A stretch of 64,000 bases of DNA from Gnomoniopsis sp. IMI 355080 (taxonomy: Eukaryota; Ascomycota; Sordariomycetes; Diaporthales; Gnomoniaceae). The translations under genes and the position numbers were made by a program. The notes below the pieces were generated by a model. The model was not told the origin of the DNA. It did not search any database and saw nothing but the letters and a program-made list of their open reading frames with translations. Positions 49,198 to 61,554 of this stretch are shown in pieces. Location: positions 1 to 64,000 of the forward strand of contig JAPEVC010000081.1 in assembly GCA_027946555.1 (NCBI GenBank), in the 5' to 3' direction. How positions within the stretch are numbered: position 1 is the first letter of the stretch; each line of letters starts with the position of its first letter.

Positions 49198-51540
49198 TTT
49201 GTGTTCAGTCACAAGCCCGGGCTTTGTAGCTCGTATTCTCCTGCCAAAGTCAACTGTGCCGGATAGATTACTGTTACTTTCCCATTTTTTGGGTGCTAGA
49301 AACAGGTACCCCCCGGGGGTCTTTATTTAGCCATGTAGGCGAACCATAGTAGATACATTGACGGTCAAGCTACACGTGGTCATACCCTTACTTCCGAATC
49401 TGTAATGTGGCTCCTTTCGTATTCTTTTTTTTTTTTTTTTCTTTTCTTGCCAATCACATTTGATGAACGGGATTCGGGATGCTGTTGACGGCCCACACGG
49501 ACAAACTTTTTCTCCCCTGAGGACGAAACAACGTGGTAACGTTCCCATCGACCTAGGATTACCTGCTGGAACCTAGTGTCCGCTGAAAGAGGCAGCTTGT
49601 TATGATCAAACCCCGGTACTTGGTGTTTTGTCCAAAATGCTCATCACCGGTTCACGAGGTTCGGTGATTTGCAGGAAGACAGACCATCACGGACAGCGGA
49701 AAGCCCATGCAATATGGCTGGCTAGTTTTAAGTCGGGAAGTGCAACGTCTCTAGATATGGTCGCCGGTCGGGCAGGCTTTTTACCTTGAGGGTCACATCA
49801 TCACCGCAGTTGGCAATGATGTACTTCCACAACGAGCTGCTCGTCTGTATGTTACAATGTAATATCATACGGGTTCCACGGGGACCAAGTAGACTCCTTG
49901 CAGTCTATCCCGCGCGAGGCACTGAACCGGGCCAGTCCTTGCCCAGGTGCCGTCTATCCACAGATATCTAGGAGTGGTTTGGTCCGCTATTTAGTAGGCA
50001 CGCTTTTGGTCTACTAAATTATAAGGGTACCTCGGTATAAAATGTTCATTCAATATGTGCTAACTGTTGTCAACGCCGCTAGCTACCCTCAATATCCGCT
50101 TGAGGATTCACTAAAACAGCAAAGTCCATCCCGTTCATATCTTCAAGTTCACACAACACGGATCTGGATCACCAAAAAGGGTATCATATCTACGCAATCA
50201 AGCAGGCTTGTCAGCACGCTTGCAACCTGCCAAACTCCTGCGTAATATTAGGGGCGTAAGCGCATAGATTACACTGCGCGGTAGCGTTGACTTGGTAGTA
50301 TTCTTGGTCAGTGACAAGTAGTGAACGCCGCGACTCATGGCCAGCCACGCCAAAGTTCGTGGTCAACACATCTGGAATGGATGGCCCATGCAGAACATGG
50401 CACCGCGTGTGTCTCTCGCCGTGTACAGGTATCATGGCATGGCGGCCGTGTTGCTAAGCGTCCGAGCCTTCCGCCATCGGCGTTTTCCATCACGTCTCTT
50501 CATTCACACAGACTCTTTCTCTGCCTTGCTCCCTGCGTTGCGTGCGTGGCAGTGGCACGCAGGAGACCCGGTCGAGTCAAACATGACAGTGACCCGTTCG
50601 CCGTGCGAGGGCAGTGATCATCAAGACTGCCTGCGCTAGCGTGCATCCTGCAGTGTGAGGCTACTGTGCCCAGTACGTAAATGATGAGCAAATGACAGCC
50701 AGCTTCAGGAGCCTATGCTTCGCCGTTTGGCCACCACTGGCTTGGTCACCTAGATAGCTGGTATCGAGGCGTACAAAGTGCTTGTTGGCAACTGCTACAA
50801 CATCTCCTGTGCTTTAGCGTGTCATTGGGGGCATCTGGGGAGCTGCGCCTACCAAATCCCCCGCCACACTTGATCAAGATCTAGCTCGTCATTGCCAGTC
50901 TGCTACTCAGTGCTTCTCTATGCCCTCGTAGCTCCAAATGTCAGAGATGACCTCAGAAGTGTTCCTCGCCAAGGTCTGCCGATTGATCAAGACAACAAGA
51001 CAGTCCATGTCCATGACGGCCCGATCATATCAGCTGGGAGGCTGCAGAAAGCCAGCTTAGGGGCTCGTGGAGGGACCGATCGGCCCATACCGTTCCAGAG
51101 TTCTGAATCCTGCTCAGACTTTGGTTCTCGGACGCCATGGGACCACGGCAGCACCCACGATTGCTACATTGCCATCGCTGGGTTGGGGGGTGGATGTGCC
51201 CGTGGCCCCTGGCTACCTAAGTAGAGGTTGCGCTGTAGTCAAGATCGGAAGCCAGGTGCTCATGATACTAATTTTGAACATCATTTTCACCAAGATAGTT
51301 TCAACGAACGGCCGTTTTCGTTTTCAAACGGGAAACGGCAGAATAGCTCAAGGAGTAGGTGAAGGTGACGACTACAGTGCCAGCGTGTCTCGTTGTATTG
51401 ACTGCAAACGACTTTTGCCTTCTCTCCATTCACCGCGGTCACCAGTTTGTGGCAAGCTCGCCAGGACTAGTAGCCCTGTAAGGAAGCACAGCGGCCCAGT
51501 AAGGTAGCTTCTAGCTCGCGGACCAAGACGCCACCACTGC

Positions 51541-51550
51541 TACCTAGGTA
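51541..51550. repeat. palindrome TACCTAGGTA, copy 3
   Basis: A perfect third copy of the 10-bp inverted repeat also found at 17007 and 17175, again in intergenic DNA. Confidence 0.6.
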
Positions 51551-54349
51551 CTGCTCACGAACGCCAATGTCCTAGCCACCTCGATTAGCAAACCTTGGTG
51601 ACTCGGGAAGTGTGATTCAGGTCGCCCAGAAGACAAACCAAGCAGCCCTTGCGGTAGCCCAAAGTCCAGTCCACGGCGGTCCTGTCGTAATTATTCCGTG
51701 TCTGTTTAGGGTAACCCTGCCGTGATTGACGGCGTCGCGCCCGTCTGAAGGGTGATGGGATAGCTTGATAGATTGACTGGGCCAGTGCCAGCTGAGGAGT
51801 AAGCCGAGTCTAAGGTCTCAACCCCTGACCAAGCTGCAACAGACAAACAAGCCTGTCCGCTCCCCAGACGGTCATTTTCCGATGACTTAAGATCTAGTCC
51901 GGCTCTGGCAGCTGGCGGTCTGGAAAACTGACAGGGCAGGGCTGTCAATCCGGATCAGGCCGGGAGTCCGGATCAAGTTAAAGGCATGTGTCACGACTCA
52001 ACCCGTGTCGTGACGTGAGAGTCGAGTCGCGGCCATCGAAAGGCTCAGAAATGGGGCAATGTTGCTAATGGAGCGTGGAGACTACTGTGTACTGTGTAAA
52101 GCGTTGAAGCCTGAGAGTCGAGCATGTCAAGTGTCATCGTTACTATTGTACCCTGCTGCCGACGATCTTCTTCAAGTGCGGCCCGTGGCCCGAATACACT
52201 GTGCCGCAGCCCTGCTCCTTGCGTTACTCATTGCTGCGCATACTATGCATAGTATATACCGGGATTAGCCGATGGTGATCATATGTGGATCATCCACCCA
52301 GAGAGATCTCTAACCAAGATTCACCCAGGCCGATATCACCCTTCGTTGATCCTCACCTGATCTTCTTCGATCAATATCAGCAGCGAATCCACTGGTCTGG
52401 GGCATCGCAATCCCCAGGCCGTATGTGGAATAGTACAACAGCCTGCATGTGCCAGGCGTAATTGATATCTCCGCGAAATGGCATCAAACTTCATCCTGGA
52501 ACAAGACCCTGAGCCCTGTCCCCAACAGGCAAGCCGCAGAATGCAAGAGCATGACTCCTCCAAGTATTTTGCCGTCATCTTCGACGGTGGATCAGTGGAT
52601 GGGACACGAGTTATGGCTCCAAGGAGATACCTGCAAGCAGCTTGGTCGACCTGCCTGTCATCTCCACTTGAGGTATTACTTAGTATCAGGGTGGTGTCCT
52701 GGGCACCTCATTACTTATTCAGTGTAACGCTAGCCTCGCCCGCCGAGACTCCTCAACTGGTCGGTCCTTGGGCGGCAGGGCGGTCATCTTCAAGCATGGT
52801 CTCAGGAGGAAATCGAGAGTACCTCATCAACAACCTGACTCCTCGTTTTGCAGAGCTTTGTACTCAGTTATTCACCTATATGATGCCTTCCTCAAGCCGA
52901 CGAGGACCCAGACAAACCATACTTATGCAACACTCTACCTACCTTATAGGTAGTAAACGTGCTCAGCCACCGTAGTAACCCGAGAGCCACAGCGTGCGAA
53001 TAAGAAGCCTTAGCGTCCACATGTCACATCCTGCGCTGCATTGCATGTGCACTGGGGTGGGACTACCCACCACCATGTCCCTGAGAAATCTGCTGGCCGG
53101 CTCTGCACTGCTTCCTTCCCGCTGCAAGTTGAGATACGCGAGAGCTGATCCTGCACAAGAAGGTTGATTATTTGTTCTCGTTGGCGTCGAAGCTTGTCGA
53201 CCCAACCGCCCTATCAGACCTCGAGGCTTAGCTTCGGCCGCTTTTGACCTGTATAGAATAAGAATACGACTAACTGCTCACCGTTGTGGAGACATCACCA
53301 ACGATGCCCCATCTTCGAGGACCAACAGGACCACTATCCGTACGCCCATTCAGTCTGCCAGTTGTCGCAATGACTTCAAGATGACGAAGAGTAAGGCAAG
53401 CAGTGCTTATTCGATCCGCCCGGGTACGACGCTGCAAGCAGATGGCGTTTGAGCCGCGGTCTGAGTTGAGGGCAGACCGGTCGACAATTGTTGGTTAAAA
53501 TCGTTTTCGTCATTTACTAGAGGTGGGCGTCTCTGCATCGACCGCCTGTAATCACACACTGTTGTGCGTCTACATCAATGTCGAATGAGGCAACGTCAGC
53601 TGCGGAGACTCTGCTGATGAGACCGTCTGCAGTGCTGCCAAAGCCATCCCGTTGGCGGAAGACGATGGGGTCGCAGTGCAGCACACCTTTCCACTAGTCT
53701 CCAAGGCGAGTCACAACTGTGTCTCGATCCGTCAGTTGCTTTTTCCCTCTGGCTGCGCATCTCCGATAATTCTGGCACCTGCAGCACTGTCCGATTCTCT
53801 ATCCAGCGGCCCCTATTTGGGTCCAAAACCAAGCATGGCCCTAGGCAGCACACGGCGAGATCCCAGATAAGGTTGCGATCCACCACTACGAGATCCAGCC
53901 TAGATCTAGCTGAACCTTGGTCTCGGGACCGGCCCATGGGAGACCCTACTTCTGTAGCCGGGTTGCCGCGTTGGGGACGACGATCTGTGTTACCCGACGC
54001 GACCGAACACGATAGCTTCAAAACTCCTTCGTGGAAGCGGTCAAGAAGCTGTCCTTTGCCCGCCTCGAATTGCAGTACACCAGCCCCGTTGAATCCAGTC
54101 ACCTGTTACACAGTGATCTGAGACTTTTGCCAACACTGAGACAGACAGTGAGCGGCTACGGAGAAGGTTCCGGGGAGACAAGATAGTCTGACAATGCCGG
54201 CGTCGTGTCACGGTGACCCGAGACCGGTCTTGGTTCTGTTTTCTTCCCTCGGACTTTAGAGAAGCGCCATCCCGTATTCCGGGAAAGCCCTCGGGCCTCT
54301 TGGGTTTCTTCTACGGCCCGAGACTCTGGGACTGGGTTGCGCCGCACGG

Positions 54350-54520
54350 TCTGGTGCCGATCAAAGACACCGTTGACACTTGGCCCAGAAGCCGTCAAGC
54401 TGTTAGGGCACAGGCCGCCGGTTTCTTAGGCCGCCGGGGCATTTTGACAACGCCATCATGGCCTGGTGCCGGAAGTGACACCGTTGACATTTTTGGGCCA
54501 GAGGCCGTCAGCTTTGTTAG
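54350..54520 (+). repeat. imperfect direct repeat, two ~58-bp copies
   Basis: Copy A (about 54350-54407) and copy B (about 54462-54520) share CTGGTGCCG, ACACCGTTGACA, GGCCCAGA or GGGCCAGA, then GCCGTCA and TGTTAG in the same order. The offset is about 112 bp. The intervening DNA also repeats GGCCGCCG. It may be a decayed local duplication. Confidence 0.55.
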
Positions 54521-56776
54521 CTTGTTGTCAGAGCGTTTTGAGCCGCGTAACGCGTGCGGCCCGTGGGGCGTGTTCGGACACTAGACGATATTCATCATTG
54601 ACCACGTCAGTATTTGGAAACACTACCTGGTGTCAATTTTGGGCTCTTTCGTTTTCGTATTTGGTGGAAAATTACCGTGCCCGCCGGGCATCTCTAGTCG
54701 AGCTCATTAAAGAGACACGCGGCGGTATGAACGCTACACACTGCCATTACAAGCGTGAGGCTTGAAATTACTGCAGACTAGAAACGAGCGATTTATGCCA
54801 TCGAGGCGTCTTGGCTATGTGGCCTCCTCCGCGGCGGCAGTGGACAGGAGGAGGGTTTGGATGCAACGCGTTCATCTGATGCAGAGCTGCTTTGATACTC
54901 CACGAGCGTGCAACTGGGTGGTTCTCGGACAGTGCAAAATCCTTCCGTCCAAAGCAGTCATTTTTACATGCTTGGCATCATTGAGGATTTTCGTCGCCAG
55001 TGCCGGCTTTTGAGTGTTTCGCCATCATGTCCAGGGCTCAATCGTGGTTTTTGAAGCGTCTTTGATAGAAAGCTCGTATGCCATACTCCTCGTAGAAAGC
55101 CCACCGACTTTAAATGGCAACCTTGAATAAAGGTGATAATACAAGCTCCTCTTAGCTTCTGTAGCACATACAAAAAAATCAGTGGATCTTTTGGGTACTT
55201 TCGGTACCTGTTGTAGCTTAGGCGTCCAGAACATGTAAAATCATTTCGAGCCACGAGCCTACACTCTTCGCATTTCCATGCCTTTGTAATGCTACCACCT
55301 CTGCCCCGTGGTCTTCATTCTCCCATACGATCCTTCCTCTCTGCCATCTACTGAGTCCCGTCTACCACGCACGGCGAGATGAATTCGACTCAATGAAGCC
55401 CCGATCCAAGAGCATGTGTCATACGCCCAGCTCCCTCACGTCAGATATGTATTGCATTCGCAAATGCTTGGTCTCGGCGCTTGTTTCGTGTTGCTGAGGG
55501 GCCGAATGGGGGTCGTTTTAAGGGTTTATAAGACCGCCGTAGGCTTTCGCACCGCTGTGGGCTCTTCTTCATCGAGACTGTGACTATGTTGTGATTGTGT
55601 TTAGCTCGAAGACAGGGCTTCACTGCATGAACTCGTCAATGAAGATGAGCCTGATGATACTGCATGTGGTAAGAATCGAGTGAAGAGTCTCATGTGCATG
55701 ATCTTCCTCATTCAAGGGCTGGAAGTGGTCTATCCACCAAATGTGGCTGTATTGAGACTTTGTCTCGACGGGGTGGTCTCCTTTAAAGGCGTCCCGCGCG
55801 CTTTGACCGATATCGTGGCCCTTCAGGAGAGTGTGGGTGGTATAGGGACTATGCTCAACCAATTTAGTCAAATACAATTGACGAGGTCGAGGGGTTCGTT
55901 ATCTCCAATTTTGCTGTCTTCATAGTCGACGTAGAAGTTACAAAGACCTTCAGGAGACAGAAAGACTTCTAAACCGGACAATGCCGTGATGTATGTTCTA
56001 CAGTGAAACTAGGACCGGATGCACATCCTATGTTGGGCTTCGAAGGTGTCATGAAGACTGTAGGCTGGACCAAGCAGTATCACTCATCTCCGGTAAGATA
56101 TGCTCTGACGTGGGACATCCTCCATTGACCCAGAACATGTCCCGGCAGATTTCGCGTATTCTGTCGGGCCAAGGGCCATATCAGTCTGCGCACGGTGGGT
56201 ATTGATCCAGTAATCTCATCCGGCCTAATCTCATCTGGCTCGGTCCTCAACTTATTGCGAAGCGTTGCGTACTCTTTCAGGGCTCTCTATGCGGGTGGAA
56301 TTGAGCTATTCGAGGCACAAGAGGCCTGTCGAACCACATGTACAGGCCAGAGGAGCTGGGCCGTCACCTGAGCTTTTGGGATGGGTAGTGGCGATGAATA
56401 GTGGCAATAGCACCTAGATTTTGTCGCATCATGGATACATACACACGAGAACGTTAAAATAGCTGGCTATACGTGAACTTGAGATCGGGATGTCTTGGGC
56501 AGAAATGCCCTCGAGATCCCGACGTGGAGGATGGAATTTCCTGGTGAAGGTACCATGATTGTACAAGAGACAAGAGTTCTACGAAGAGGACGGTAGGTAC
56601 TCAAGGCTTTGATCAAACGTATAGGGTCATTTGGTGACCAAGGTTGACTAACGAGCAAATTAAATCATCAAATACGTATCGACATAGAAGACTCATAGTG
56701 TAGCCTTATGAAAGGTTCAAACGTCTATCGCTTTGCTATTGGAGGTTGTCAGTTTGAGCACGAGAAGTCCGCCATG

Positions 56777-58002
56777 CTATGCAGGAGTAACAGAAAAACG
56801 CTTTAGGGAGAAGTCCTTGAGAGCCGCGTCCTCCTTTCCAGTCAATAATTTCTCAGCCAGAAGCTCACCAACCAAAGCCGCGTTCGTCACACCCGAGTGC
56901 ATCACAGCAATGTCCAGTCCTTTGAGGCCACTTGCCCCGAGAATCGGCAAGCCATCCTGGGGCTGAGGACGATAGCCTATGGTAAAGCACTCGTATTCTA
57001 GCTGGTCACCATATTCTGGCTTCAGATTGGCCTTGACCTGCTCGAGCTGCTGTCTTGCCGTTGCTTCCGGATTGGGCCCTGGATCTCCTCCAATGAAGTC
57101 TGAGCCCGCGAGAATATAGCCGTCCGCCGTTTGGCGCATGTGTCCCCGGGTAGTATAAACTATGTGGTTCAAGATTCGCGTCTGAACAGGCTTTGACCGC
57201 ACAAGCAAGCCAGCAGGTGCCGGCGTTTTGAGCGGGAGTGTGACGCCTACTGAGGCACACAGCGGTACGCTACCAACGCCAGCAGCCAAAACGACATGAT
57301 CTGCTCGCAGCTCCTCGCCTGTGGATAGCACTATGCCATTTACTCGTCCATCACCCTCTTGAAGGAGCCTCGTGACATTCCCAGTGACTAGTCGGGCATC
57401 TCTCCTCTCAGCATCGGCCAACATGAGCTGTGCAGCTTGGGCTGGCTCTACCATGCCCTCTTCGCCAACGCGAAGTCCCCATTCGGGTATAAAGTCGTCT
57501 TCCGGCGTCAGCCCCGGCTCGACTTGCAGGATCTCGGCGCGCTCAATGCGGTGAATATCATAGCCCCATGCTGAATGATCCCTCTGATAATCTGCGAGCT
57601 TCTCTGGCGGCAAGTCCCACTGTGCTTGCAGTCAGCCATCAAACTGTGTCCCAGGCTTGATGTTGAGCAAATATCGAAGTTTCGAAAATCTTGGATATGA
57701 AAGCCACTCACACAGAGAGAACCACACCATCTCACCAGTTGGCCCAGGTCCGGCACCTCGTTTGCCAACCGTTTCCAGCCAGCCATGGACCGTCTGCGGA
57801 AATCATAGTAGAACCTCGGGTTGTTTCGCGAAGCATTGAGCCATGCGAACGAGCACGGCGTTGCGATTCCTCCCACCTCCTCGGCAACAATGGTTACATT
57901 TGCTCCATTCGCATGTTTCGTTAAATGCCACGCGATAGACGCGCCGATCACGCCAGCACCGATCACTAGTATGCGCGGCTTGCTTTGAAACTCTGATCCC
58001 AT
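56777..58002 (-). CDS. FAD-dependent oxidoreductase (DAO family)
   Basis: There are two exons, 58002-57712 and 57619-56777, phase 0, about 377 aa. The N-terminal dinucleotide-binding motif ILVIGAGVIGASIAWHL is followed by a strand with an acidic end (VTIVAEE). A SFAWLNASRNNPRFYYD segment, typical of fungal DAO-family flavoproteins, comes next. Exon 2 carries the substrate half and the C-terminal FAD contact: TADGYILAGSDFIGGDPG, YRPQPQDGLPILG and LDIAVMHSGVTNAALVGELL. The family includes D-amino-acid, sarcosine and related amine oxidases that release hydrogen peroxide; the substrate here cannot be read. There is no signal peptide, and the C-terminus (SVTPA) is not a clear peroxisomal signal. 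The frame is open upstream only through a GTG, so the ATG at 58002 is the start. It is divergent from a Zn2Cys6 regulator, which may control it. Confidence 0.9.
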
Positions 58003-58438
58003 GTTTGCTTTGCCGTTGAAAGTCTCAGAAACAGAAACAGAGACAACAAATAGAGCAACACCTTTGTAGCAAGACACCGACGACAGAGAATAGAGACGAA
58101 CCTCAACTCTTCATAGTCCTGTTGTAGTTGATATATCTTTAGTCTTGTTGCCCGACCGGCATCACGCCGTATCATGAAAGATAGAGTGGAGACACCGGCA
58201 GCGTGAACCGCTTTTCGGGCCGGAGCCGATTGGCCGGAGCCGAAAAAAAGCTATTGTCTTTCCGGGCTCGGCCTGCGGATCAAAATTCGTCCGTCTAACT
58301 TCTCCGAGATCAGCTCTACACATGAAACGATGAATCGTGACGCTTAGATTCTCAGCTGGGCTCCAGGCTACATAAAAGTAATGTGAAGATGGCTCTCATC
58401 GTAATGATGGTCGAAACTCATTCACAATAACAGTCGAA
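58003..58438. promoter_or_regulatory. divergent promoter, FAD oxidoreductase / Zn2Cys6 regulator
   Basis: A 436-bp gap lies between divergent start codons. Zn2Cys6 proteins often bind paired CGG triplets; the stretch near 58210-58275 has several CGG and CCG triplets (GGGCCGGAGCCGATTGGCCGGAG region, with CCGGAGCCGA repeated). Binding is inference. Confidence 0.45.
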
Positions 58439-61400
58439 ATGTTGGCGGAAGACGTATCATCTGCCACCGAGGCGACCACTAGCAAGGGACCCGTAGCCGG
58501 TGGCACCACGGACGAACTTGAGCCCCTGGCCTGCGTGGCATGCCGGAGTCGGAAGTTGAAATGTGATCGGACCAAGCCGGCATGTACTCGCTGCTCCAAA
58601 TTGAAGGCGGAATGTGCCTATCCAGAATCTCGGAGGAAACCTGCCTTCAAGCGGAGAAATGTGAAGGAGTTGGCGGAGCGTTTGGGTTCGTTTGATCCCC
58701 GGGACTATGAAAGCACTCCACAGGAAGTACCAGTTCACTGACACAAATACGTATAGCACAAGTCGAAGTGCTGTTGAAAGATGCTGCTGGGAAAATTGAA
58801 AGTACACGGCCGGAGGACAGTGGCCTGAAAGCTCCTCAGGACCACGATGTAAAGGATGCCCAAGGCAACTTACAGGACGAACCAGGCTTGAATGACCGCA
58901 CTCCACTTAGCAATGGCGCCGATGCTTCGTTCAACTGGACATCACCGCCAGCGCCAGCAGGGGTGCCGTTCGAATTACCAGACATGCGATACCAGCCTCG
59001 GGCACCCAATGCCGGAGCTACGAGCTACGAGCTTCTGGGTCTTGGCCTCTTCGAAGCCTTGCCACCTTCAGAAATGATCGAAGAACTGTGAGCATCCGGA
59101 GAAGGAGCATAGAGGCTCATTGAGCTGTCCAGCTGATATCGTCACCAGGCACCAATCGTACTTTATGAAACAACATCCTCTGATCCCGATCCTTCATCCT
59201 ACAAGATACATTCAGTCGTTCTATTCAGCACCACATCGACGGCCACCTATGTGCCTACAATATGCTGTCTGGACCATCGCAACTCTTGGGCACGAGAAGT
59301 ACTCACATTATCATGATGCCTTTCATCGACGCTGTCGCCATTACCTCGAAGAGGATGAGCTTAAGGTACGTAAGGACTGAGACAGTCGGTTTTGTTGCCT
59401 CTTGACAAGACTTCCAGGCCTACTCCAGTAGAGATCATGTTGGTTCCCCCCATCCCTCACAACCCCCTCCCCGAGCCATCGTGACTTGCCAGTTCACATA
59501 TATTACTATCACCCATCATTCCTCGCTGTTTCCCGTCCTGTGCCTAACCTGTGCGATAATAGGGAGACGGGGAACACTTCCTTACTCTGGCCCATGCACA
59601 AGCATGGGCACTAATGGCAACTGCCGAGGCACGCAACATGTGGTTCACAAGAGCTGCCATGAGCGCGTCTCGATGTATCAAGCTGTTGCATATGATGGGT
59701 CTGCACAGACTTGACGATCCGAACGCTGAGTTTGAGATGATGCCAACACTATTACCGCCGAAAGACTGGATTGAGCTGGAAGGTAGAGTTCTCAGCCCTT
59801 GCTCAAGTGACATTTGGTACTGATCATGGCGAACACAGAGAGACGCAGGGTCTTCTGGGGCGCATTTGCTGTAGACTCACACGCATCTATCAGTACAGGA
59901 TGGCCGACGTTAATCGATGCGGACGAGGTTTGTCAGTGTTTGGCAGGGCATTAGAAAGTTGGCTGACAAGTATCGACATAGGTCACCACACATTTGCCTA
60001 GCTCTGAGGAAGCCTTCAATCAAGGCCGGGAAGAGAAGACATGCAGGCTCCACGATGTCTTTACCGGCTCGTCCTATTCCACGTTTGCAGCGACTGCTGT
60101 CATTTGCCACGTCTTCAACCGAATCATGAAGCACGCCAACCGCTCACAGCCGAGTGACTGTGCAGAAAATTTCGCTTACGGCAAATACTGGAATCGACAC
60201 CGCGAGCTGGACAACCTCCTGTCCGGTGCATTCATGTTCCTCCCAGAGCGCTTCCGTCTGCCGGAGAATGTGCGGGAACCGGTGGCTATTCATACGAACC
60301 TCAACCTTCATGCTGCTGTGATCTGCCTACACAATAGTGCTTACGAGATGGCCAACGAGCACAATTTCCCTGACCATCTCAAAACCATGATAAAAACTCG
60401 GTTGCTAAGTGCGTCGAACGAAGTGGTAAACATTCTCAAGTTGACATCTCACACAAATGCCGGATATGTAAGTTCTTAGTATTGATAGCCTGGCCAAAAA
60501 AAAGATCAAAAGCTAAAATTCGGTTGACCAGAGGAGCCCACTCATCGCTTTGGCCTTTTACGTTGCCAGCTCCGTCTATACATCACAAGCACAAGAAGAG
60601 GGAATGACGCCAATTCATGCGGCAAACATTGAATTCCTCTATACGGCAATGGAGGCCATTGGAAAACAGAATAGGATCACCCTCGCCTTCCTCCGCCAGG
60701 CCATTTCGGAACTCAAACAGGCCGGTCTGGACAGCTTCGTCCGCGTGCCGAAGCTTCCAACGCAGATAGACCCAATGACAGGCGAAGCACCGCCTTGCGG
60801 GCAAATTCCGCTGTTCGCCAGGTCTCGGGTCTCCAAGCGCACGACAGGTATCCTGCCGCCGCTGCCGGGTAGACTGCCGCTGAACAAACCGCTTGGCAAT
60901 CGACCGCCGAATTTGAAAATCCTTGAAACCATCAATTATACCAATTTACTCGACACCCAGACCCTTGATGACTCAAACGCCGCCGAACCTGAAGGCCGCA
61001 ACGTGAACAAGCGGAGGCGTGTGAATTTGTCACCCGAGCCGGCTTCGATGCCGTTAAGAAACGACAACTTGGCTTGGTGTCAACATGGACCTGTGGAGGA
61101 GCTCTCGTCATCTTCCGACACTCCTATAGGTTCGTCTATGTCATCGGCATCTCGAAGGAACCCTGAAAACCCTGCACGGTTCGACCTACCACATCGAGGA
61201 GGCTCATCGACCAATGGCTCCTCGCCATCGGCTGTTGTGACTAGCAGCTCGACGTCAATGAGCTCGGGTCCCAGCCCAGGACACACAACGCTTGGGACAG
61301 AAAGTCAGATGCCCAACAGCGGAGTTGTGATGGCGGATCAGGCGGGCAGCACGAACGTCTTCTGTGTACCAGTAACTGGGACAAATGATATGGGTCTAAA

Positions 61401-61554
61401 TATGTTTCAAGGTTACAGCATCCAAGACTCATCTACGGGGTTCACTGAGGTGACCGAAGAGATGCTCAGTGATACTAGCTGGATGATACTGAACGATATT
61501 GATGTCCACGGTCAATCCTGGGACACCGGTGCGAGAGGGGCGGGAGTTGGATAG
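58439..61554 (+). CDS. Zn2Cys6 transcription factor with fungal_trans domain
   Basis: I assemble seven exons: 58439-58685, 58757-59087, 59149-59365, 59563-59782, 59839-59927, 59982-60467 and 60532-61554, about 870 aa. The DNA-binding domain has Cx2Cx6Cx6Cx2Cx6C at C32-C59 (CVACRSRKLKCDRTKPAC), followed by a linker and a short coiled coil (ELAERLAQVEVLLK) that spans the first junction. The fungal_trans middle homology region has HQSYFMKQHPLIPILHPTRY, LTLAHAQAWALMATAEARNM, LHMMGLHRLDD, ERRRVFWGAFAVDSHASIS and THLPSSEEAF in the usual order. The C-terminal 300 residues are Ser/Gly-rich, with a basic NKRRR patch, and probably hold the activation domain. The donor of intron 1 (GTTCGT) is weak, and intron 3 (197 nt) is long. 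Its target is unknown; the divergent oxidoreductase is the obvious candidate. Confidence 0.87.

Larger units (their letters stand above)
48069..56776. other. gene-poor region (~8.7 kb) downstream of the homeobox gene
   Basis: No frame shows family motifs or codon character, and the frames that exist are short and antiparallel. The left few hundred bases are the homeobox 3' UTR. I noted one TC/TG microsatellite, a perfect TACCTAGGTA palindrome and an imperfect direct repeat near 54.4 kb, listed separately. There is no transposase, reverse transcriptase or terminal repeat that I can see. Small spliced genes, or non-coding RNAs, remain possible. Confidence 0.5.

Noticed and set aside
30899..56776. 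Transposon or RIP-degraded repeat as the cause of the gene-poor blocks
   Set aside because: Base composition is balanced, and no transposase, reverse transcriptase, long terminal repeats or terminal inverted repeats were seen by eye. A repeat-library search would be needed to be sure.
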